A stretch of DNA of 64,000 bases from Sindora glabra. Taxonomy: Eukaryota > Streptophyta > Magnoliopsida > Fabales > Fabaceae. The notes beneath the pieces are model-generated. The model was not told where the DNA came from. It worked only from the letters and a program-made list of their open reading frames with translations, and searched no databases. The translations under genes were made by a program, and so were the position numbers. Shown one piece after another: positions 58,050 to 64,000 of the stretch; position 1 is the first letter of the stretch, and each line of letters starts with the position of its first letter. The stretch lies in contig CM035226.1 of assembly GCA_020226215.1 (NCBI GenBank), forward strand, positions 67,293,455-67,357,454. The letters run 5' to 3'.

Positions 58050-59260
58050 TATAAGTGATATCAAGATGTGTACATACCTAAACATGCACTAGGTTACTCC
58101 AAGATCTATCATGATGGATTTGTATGCCTAATACAAAAGAGGAATCACCAAGGTCCTTCATTTAAAAAATACTTCAATAATATTTGCATTGTTTCAATTA
58201 ATAGGCTCACATTTTCATTAGGCAGGGAATATTATGAATGTATATAGTAGAATAATAGAATTGACTACATTCATCATCACATAGATGCATTGATTTGCAT
58301 TATTCTCCTTAAATATAAGAAAAGTCACTATTTCATCAAACTTGAGATACTACTATCTAGACATTTGCTTGAAACCATATATGGATTTCTTTTGTTTCAA
58401 CACAGAGTATTCTTTGCCTTTATCTTGGAAATCATTTGACTATTTCATGTAAATAGTCTTTGACATTTCACAATTTAAAGAGGCTTTTTTTATATCCATT
58501 GAATCTATCTTTAAGTTAAAGTAAGCTATCATCACCATAATAACTCAAAATAAGTTTTTAGTTGAAATTGATGAAAAGGTTTCTTTATAGTTTATGCATT
58601 ATTTTTTTTCCCATATATTCTTTTGCTAAAATTATGGCTTTATACCTTTTAATCTCACCTTAGGCATCCTAATTGGTCTTAAAAACCCATTTGCATCCAA
58701 TTGGCTTGTTACTCATAAGTAATTCAATTATTAGCAAGGAGAATATTATCAATGTATAGTATTAGAATCATAAAACTAGCTACACTCATCATCACATAAA
58801 TATATTGATCTATATTATTTTCCTTGAATATAATAGAAGTCGTTCTCTTATTAATCTTAAGATACTATTGTCTATACATTTGTTTTAAACCATATATGGA
58901 TTTCTTCAATTTACACACCAAGTGTTCTTTACTTTTCTCTTGAAAATCATTTGGTTAGTTCATATACATAATTTTTAATGTTTCATGATTCAAGAAGGCT
59001 ATTTTGATATTCACCAGATCCAAACCATGTTAAAATTAGTTATGGTAGCTATAATAATTCAAAATGAGTCCTTAATTGAAACTAGTTAAAAAGTTTTTTT
59101 TTTATAATTTATGCCTTATTTTTCTTTTTTCTAGCATAGCTTTTTACAAATAGTATAACTTTATACCTTTCAATCTCACCCCAAGCATTTGGTATGGTCT
59201 TAAAGACCCATTTATAGCCAATTAGCTTGTAACTCATAGGTAATTCAATTATATCCTACA
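58050..59260 (-). pseudogene. Copia RT relic with tandemly duplicated core
   Basis: Near 59,230-59,150 the minus strand reads YKWVFKTIPNAWGEIERYK, the RT start. The 58,734-59,255 segment ends at ASFMILILYIDNILLANN (58,790-58,735), the Y-V-D-D region with the second Asp changed to Asn. A second, diverged copy of the same segment follows at 58,221-58,733. A YVGILGRYLSNPSLRHW-like C-terminal block lies at about 58,080-57,990. Confidence 0.65.
58221..59255 (-). repeat. Tandem duplication, unit about 515 bases
   Basis: 58,221-58,733 and 58,734-59,255 align along their whole length. Shared landmarks are GAATATTAT.AATGTATA, ACATTCATCATCACATA / ACACTCATCATCACATA, ACCATATATGGATTTCTT and TCATTTG.CTA/TTAG. 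Divergence is substantial, so the duplication or recombination is old. Confidence 0.75.
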
Positions 59261-59999
59261 TTTCATTCTTATGCATTAAGGCTAATTCATCCCTCATAAT
59301 ACTCATCCACTTTGAACAATTAATCTAGAAAATCTTGCAAAAAATTTATGGGATCAAAATAATCATTAACACCATATTCATGTATTTACAAGTATACTAA
59401 GTTTTAGTTTGAAACAATTGAACAATGAACTTTATTATATCTCCTTAAAGGAATTTATTTTACTATTTCATTTGGCTTTATATCTCTTATTATTGGTTAA
59501 ACTAGATCATTTTGTGGAATAATAGAGGACATCTTAGCCAATAATGGTGCAAGTGGAATCACAACATGTTCTTCTGTGAATATAAAGATTGGTGGGATCT
59601 CACTCCTACTCTCCAGCTCATCTTTAAAGCAAATAGTTTGATTTGATTTAATACCCCTTATGGAATAAGTTAAACAATAGAACCTCTTGTCTTTTGAACC
59701 ATTACAAAGTAACTAGTAGTGATCTTTGAATTAAGCTTCTTTATAGTTAGAATATATAGGTTCTCTTCAACTTTGCAACCCTAAACATGGAAATGCCTCA
59801 AGCTAGGCTTTTTCCTATATACTAATTCATGAAGGGTTTGGGTATTAATTTGCTTATAATTAGATTCAAGATATATTTAGCAATTTTTAAGGCATGACCC
59901 TATAAGAACTCCAGCAATGAAAAATGGGTTAATATGCATCTTACCATATTCATGAGTATTTAGTTTCTTCTATTTATAATATTATTCTATTTTGATAAC

Positions 60000-60470
60000 C
60001 CAAGTATAGTGTAATTAGCATTAATTCTATATTCCTATAGGTATTTGGAAAAAGATCCAAGGTTTCTCCTAATCTCATTATACCTACTATAATACTTACC
60101 ATTTATATCAAAATTGACAAATTTGATATTCTTTTTAATTTGAGCTCAATTCTTGCCTTGAATAATTTGAAAGTCTTTAAGGATTTCAATTTCTCACTAA
60201 GTAACCCTATTTATCCAAATCAAGAATAGTCGTTAATAAAAATGATAAAGTATTTAAAATCAACTATGGCACTAGGCATAATGGGTTTGCTGATATTAGT
60301 ATGGATTAGCTCTATACATCTTGTTTTCTTCTTCTCTTTCCTCTTTTAGCTTTAGTAGGGAGATTTCCCTTAATTAATCTATACATATGTTGAAATTTGA
60401 GGAGTCCAAATCATGAAGGAGACCTTTTTTTTCAATCTTTGAAAACATATTCCAAACACTTATGTTACAA
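60000..60470 (-). pseudogene. Copia integrase core relic
   Basis: Minus strand: HDLDSSNFNICID near 60,400, then IHTNISKPIMPS and FKYFIIFINDYS (first catalytic Asp region H-T-D-x-x-G-P changed to Asn), then EKLKSLKTFKLFKARIELK and NVSIIVGIMRLGE-like sequence where the second Asp and glycine block decayed. Confidence 0.7.
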
Positions 60471-60960
60471 CATTAAGAATATCTCATTAGTTTTCCTCCT
60501 ATTCTTTCTAATAATCATGTTTATCAAATTGGCAAAATTGGGATCCAATATCAATTTTATATGATTTTCCATACAATGCACCAAAATTGATAACAAAGGA
60601 AACATAAAGCAAAGGGAAATTTTAACTACTAAAGTAATAAGAATAACTAATACAATTTAAGTTAACAATGAAAATTAAATTTCTCCTCATAGAAGGCATA
60701 TAAATCGTGTCTAGTAGTCCAATACATGACTATTTGATAAAAGTAAAGAAATGACTCCTAGTTATGTGCTCTGTTTGCACCTGGTCACCTTTTCTAAGAT
60801 TAATTTTAAACTCTTCATCATTTAACTTCCTTATATTTCTCAACAGCTATAAAGAATTCATTATATAAATAGTTGTATCATATCTAACTACTAAGTGGTT
60901 GATGGCATATCAACTATATTTAACTTAAAATATCTTAGAACTAGAAAGTTACTTTTCTTT

Positions 60961-61750
60961 TTCTTTTGAATCCATTTTTACACTTGAAGCAATTTGACTT
61001 CTTGTACCTATACTTCTTGCAAAATTTGTGATTTTCCTTAAACCTTGTGGAACTATTTCATTTATTTCATTTTTCTTATTATTATAAGTGGACTTCCCTT
61101 TATTGTCCATTTGATATCTTTAATTCCTTATTTTGAAGTGAAATAATGGGGAACATAATTGACAATTGAGACTTTTCCTTTCTTCGTGTGTTTCCATCTT
61201 AACTAATAATGGAAATTAACTCAATGATAGTTCACTCACCTTTCTGAGTATTATAAGACATCTTCAAAACATTAAATTAAGCAAGGACTTTAGTGCATAT
61301 CATATTAGAAAAATGTCACCTAGGTTAACATTTATGCTCATTAGTTTATTGTTATAGTAGTAAACTAGCTTCTTAATATGTTCATGTATTGCATTAACAC
61401 CATCATAAGTTGTCTTGCTAAGCAATGAGAGGTAAATTCCTTTCTTAACCTTCTTAAACTTCACATATTTTTCAGTAATGTAATTAAGAAAAGCCTTGGT
61501 TTTTTAAGATTTAAGGATACTTTGCTCGATGGTCTTATCAATTGTGAACATCAAAATTAGCAACTATCATTTATTCAACACTTAAGCTTGTATGAATAAT
61601 AGGTTCCTCCTTTTTAAGTTTAAATGCAAATTAGTGATAGCTAGATTGAGTTTCATGATTTAATAGTTTGTCCTATTTAGCATTTTCATGAAAGTCAATT
61701 CCATAAGCAAAGAAGCTGAAGAAAGTCATTTATGAAATCAATCATAAATA
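60961..61750 (-). pseudogene. Copia gag and zinc knuckle relic
   Basis: The minus strand near 61,500-61,300 reads LNYITEKYVKFKKVKKGIYL and VNAIHEHIKKLVYYYNNKLM, the helical gag core. Near 61,030-60,970 it reads FCKKYRYKKSNCFKCK, a C-x-x-C-type knuckle with decay. Confidence 0.6.
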
Positions 61751-63299
61751 CATGTACATAACGCATGTATCACTTAACAATGCTTTTATTTACCCTATAA
61801 ACAATAACTATGCAATTGCTTGCAATATATACCATAAAACCTAATGCTGATAAAACATTTATTGTCTAATAATATAATATAAGAATAAAATATTACACTG
61901 TTAAAACCTAACTTCAAAAAGGTGCTAAAGATTTTAAGAACATATTGTTTAATCTGAAACTTATAGGATATAAATATTACACTCGTAAAACCTAATTTCA
62001 ACATGGCACAAACTATTTTAATAATATTACACAAATAGGTTGTAAATATAATAAATATAGCACTCTCCTTTAATATAACTAAACAAAATTTTTCATTTTT
62101 TTTGACAAAATTTTATGTAATGAGGCCTACAACATGCAAGCTCACAATTTGATAAAATTTCATAGCATAATATGAGTATATATGGTTCCAAAATTATTAT
62201 ACTTTATGCACATAAAGAAGTTAAATTAATTATACATCCATACAATATCATAAAATTCTTGAAAAATTATATACTATAACCATTAATATAAGAATTACAT
62301 ATGAAAAATTTATGGCAAAAAATAAGAAAACAAGTTAGCATAAACAAAATGGGTAAAAATTAATTAAATTATTTTTAACTCCAAAAGATGTGAAATCACT
62401 ATAATTACAAGTTTGGAGAGTAAAGGTCAACAACACAAAATTTTCCATAATATAATACCAACAAATAAAGTGTGTTCTACAAGCACCCCATGCATGTGTG
62501 AACTTTGCATTTGGTGCATTGTTCATTGTCTTCTCCATGTTGGGCTTGTAACTAGGATGCCTAATCCAATTTCATTTTGTATATCTTTTTTTCTTTAGAA
62601 TTTTTTTGGGTTTGTATTTTTATGTGATTCCAAGACAAGCTCATAATAATTTCATCTAAAAGCTTGAGAAACTAACTTTGGATTTTGTCTCAAAATTTTT
62701 GAAAAATTTATAGTTTTCTCTAAAATTTTCATCTAGAACTTGACTTCTCACGATTTCCACAAATTAAAAAATATTTATTTTGTTTAGTACACTAATAAAA
62801 ATTGAAACCATAATTTAATTTTCAAAAAAGTCAAAGAAAATTATTCCAAAATAATATAAAAGGATTTCTGGAAAATCTTAAAAGTACAATCATAGCTTTG
62901 ATTCAAAACACCTAGCAAACCTATATAGACTTAGAAATTGATTTGTGTAAAATATTTCAAAAAATCATATTAAATTATCTAATAATTCTTTTTATTAATT
63001 TATCATTGTAAGATTGTGAAATAATTAAAACATTCTCATAAAATTCTTCATTCAGGAATAGATCAATAATAACAAATACTCACAATTACTATTATGACCC
63101 TTTTACCATCTTACCACTAGAGTTAACTTGCTTTTCATTATATACAAGGCTTTCATTATATATAATGCATATTATGATTTATTTTTCCAAATATCACCTT
63201 ATTTAATTTTTTATAAATAATATATATTAAATATTTATATTTTATGCTATGTATAATTAAAATATTATTATTTGGTAAATGTTTAACTTAAAATTTTTT
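61751..63299. other. Probable LTR debris and AT-rich spacer
   Basis: Near 61,870-62,040 two copies of a 90-base segment with AATATTACAC.GT.AAAACCTAA occur in tandem. Around 62,450-62,560 the text (for example CACCCCATGCATGTGTGAAC on the plus strand) resembles copia LTR sequence in minus orientation, possibly the 5' LTR of the relic at 57,430-61,750. Frames at 62,335-62,598 are chance. From 62,700 on it is AT-rich spacer. Confidence 0.4.
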
Positions 63300-63587
63300 A
63301 TTAAATTTAAATAAAATATAATTTTAATATTATAAAATAATATTAAAATTATGTCAGATGATTGTGATTGTAGTAAGATTAATGTTTATTTTATTTTCTT
63401 TTAAAAATATACTTATAAAATTTAAATGAATTTAATTTTTATATATGTATATATAATATATAATTTATATATAAAAATATATATTAACCAATTCGACTAC
63501 CTAGTTTAACTAACTAAACTAATCTAACCTTGACCTTTCATCTCGCCATGTTAATAGCCAAGTTGGGTTTAAAAACATTATTCCTGA
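63300..63587 (-). repeat. Dispersed repeat, left part, inverted copy
   Basis: The reverse complement matches 38,355-38,600 and 10,425-10,700: TCAGGAATAATGTTTTTAAA, a CATGGCGAGATGAAAGGTCA block, then AT-rich sequence and ATTAATCTTACTACAAT. It abuts a copia integrase fragment at 63,590. Confidence 0.6.
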
Positions 63588-63589
63588 TT

Positions 63590-63733
63590 GAGGTGATTTT
63601 CAATACTTTATCATATTTATTAATGGCTTTAGTAGACTTGGCTATGTATATCATATGAAACACAAATTATAATCCTCTGAAAAGTTCAAAGAATTCAAGA
63701 ATGATGTACAAAACCAACTTAGCAAGAGTATCA
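63590..63733 (+). pseudogene. Ty1/copia integrase fragment, plus strand
   Basis: YFIIFINGFSRLGYVYHMKH and SSEKFKEFKNDVQNQLSKS match the copia integrase core after the first catalytic Asp (normally F-I-D-D-x-S-R). It is bounded left by the dispersed repeat and right by TGTCACAACC, so only about 140 bases remain. Confidence 0.7.
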
Positions 63734-64000
63734 TGTCACAACCTATTTTTTAGACATCATGACTAGTGTAAAGATACAAAATAAGTACTAGTGTACTAGC
63801 TAAATATCCTTACAAATCTTACAAATACTATTGACTCTCTTATTTTTTCTTTGATTTTCAAAAATATTTTATACAATGTGTGCATTTATAAAAATTTTAA
63901 TACATATTTACATACAACAAAACATATTATTTTTAGTATCTGAAAAACTTGTGTATAGACAAAAATCATAATATAGATAAAGTCAAAATATTGATAGCAA
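63734..64000 (+). repeat. Possible LTR start, cut by window edge
   Basis: TGTCACAACCTATTTTTTAG resembles the TGTCACGACC...start of many plant Ty3/gypsy LTRs and interrupts the integrase fragment. Only the first about 270 bases are visible, so this is tentative. Confidence 0.35.

Larger units (their letters stand above)
57430..61750 (-). mobile_element. Ty1/copia gag-pol relic, minus strand
   Basis: On the minus strand from high to low coordinate: gag (about 61,750-61,040), zinc knuckle (about 61,030), integrase core (about 60,470-60,000), RT (about 59,260-58,050, partly duplicated) and RNase H (about 57,960-57,440). This integrase-before-RT order defines Ty1/copia. All frames carry many stops. 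LTR boundaries were not found. Confidence 0.75.

Overview
The window looks like a gene-poor, strongly AT-rich stretch of a plant nuclear genome, most likely a eudicot. The evidence is one spliced gene with GT-AG introns of a plant-only coiled-coil family, set among decayed plant-type transposons (Athila-like and other Ty3/gypsy, Sirevirus-like and other Ty1/copia, an L1-type LINE, hAT-type short elements, a Helitron) and an endogenous pararetrovirus relic. Nothing suggests bacterial or organellar DNA.

Layout. 1-3,029: 5' end of a minus-strand gypsy element (gag, primer-binding site, LTR) joined tail to tail to an inverted second LTR copy. 3,030-6,483: degenerate sequence with a broken minus-strand frame and a decayed tandem array. 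6,484-10,420: plus-strand gypsy pol relic split by a solo LTR (8,216-9,762). 10,425-15,091: a dispersed repeat, another broken minus-strand frame and a fourth LTR copy. 15,092-16,217: probable Helitron with an RPA-like fragment. 17,809-18,792: hAT-type element with an 8-bp duplication. 19,116-27,750: nearly whole Sirevirus-like copia element with both LTRs, an internal gag-to-RT deletion, a third ORF region, and a complete solo LTR of another copia family inside its right LTR. 28,581-32,828: two further hAT-like elements and an AT-rich spacer. 32,935-38,133: L1-type LINE. 38,355-45,190: pararetrovirus relic on the minus strand between pieces of a dispersed repeat. 46,465-46,810: decayed minisatellite.

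The only gene I consider functional is at 48,674-52,306: three coding exons (48,674-48,690; 49,288-49,498; 49,910-52,306) encoding an 874-residue WEB/DUF827-type coiled-coil protein. It sits in a relatively transposon-poor island of about 47-56 kb, whose right half carries two ACGT-core palindromes and an as-1-like palindrome.

57,430-61,750 is a minus-strand copia gag-pol relic whose RT segment is tandemly duplicated. The window ends in a dispersed repeat abutting a copia integrase fragment and the possible start of another LTR.

Apart from the WEB-family gene, essentially all coding-like sequence is transposon- or virus-derived and broken by stops and frameshifts. I found no convincing new functional system. 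The most interesting points are the layered insertions, the iterated ATCGAT palindromes in the Sirevirus LTRs, the RPA-bearing Helitron, the pararetrovirus relic, and the heptad-length repeat in the gene.
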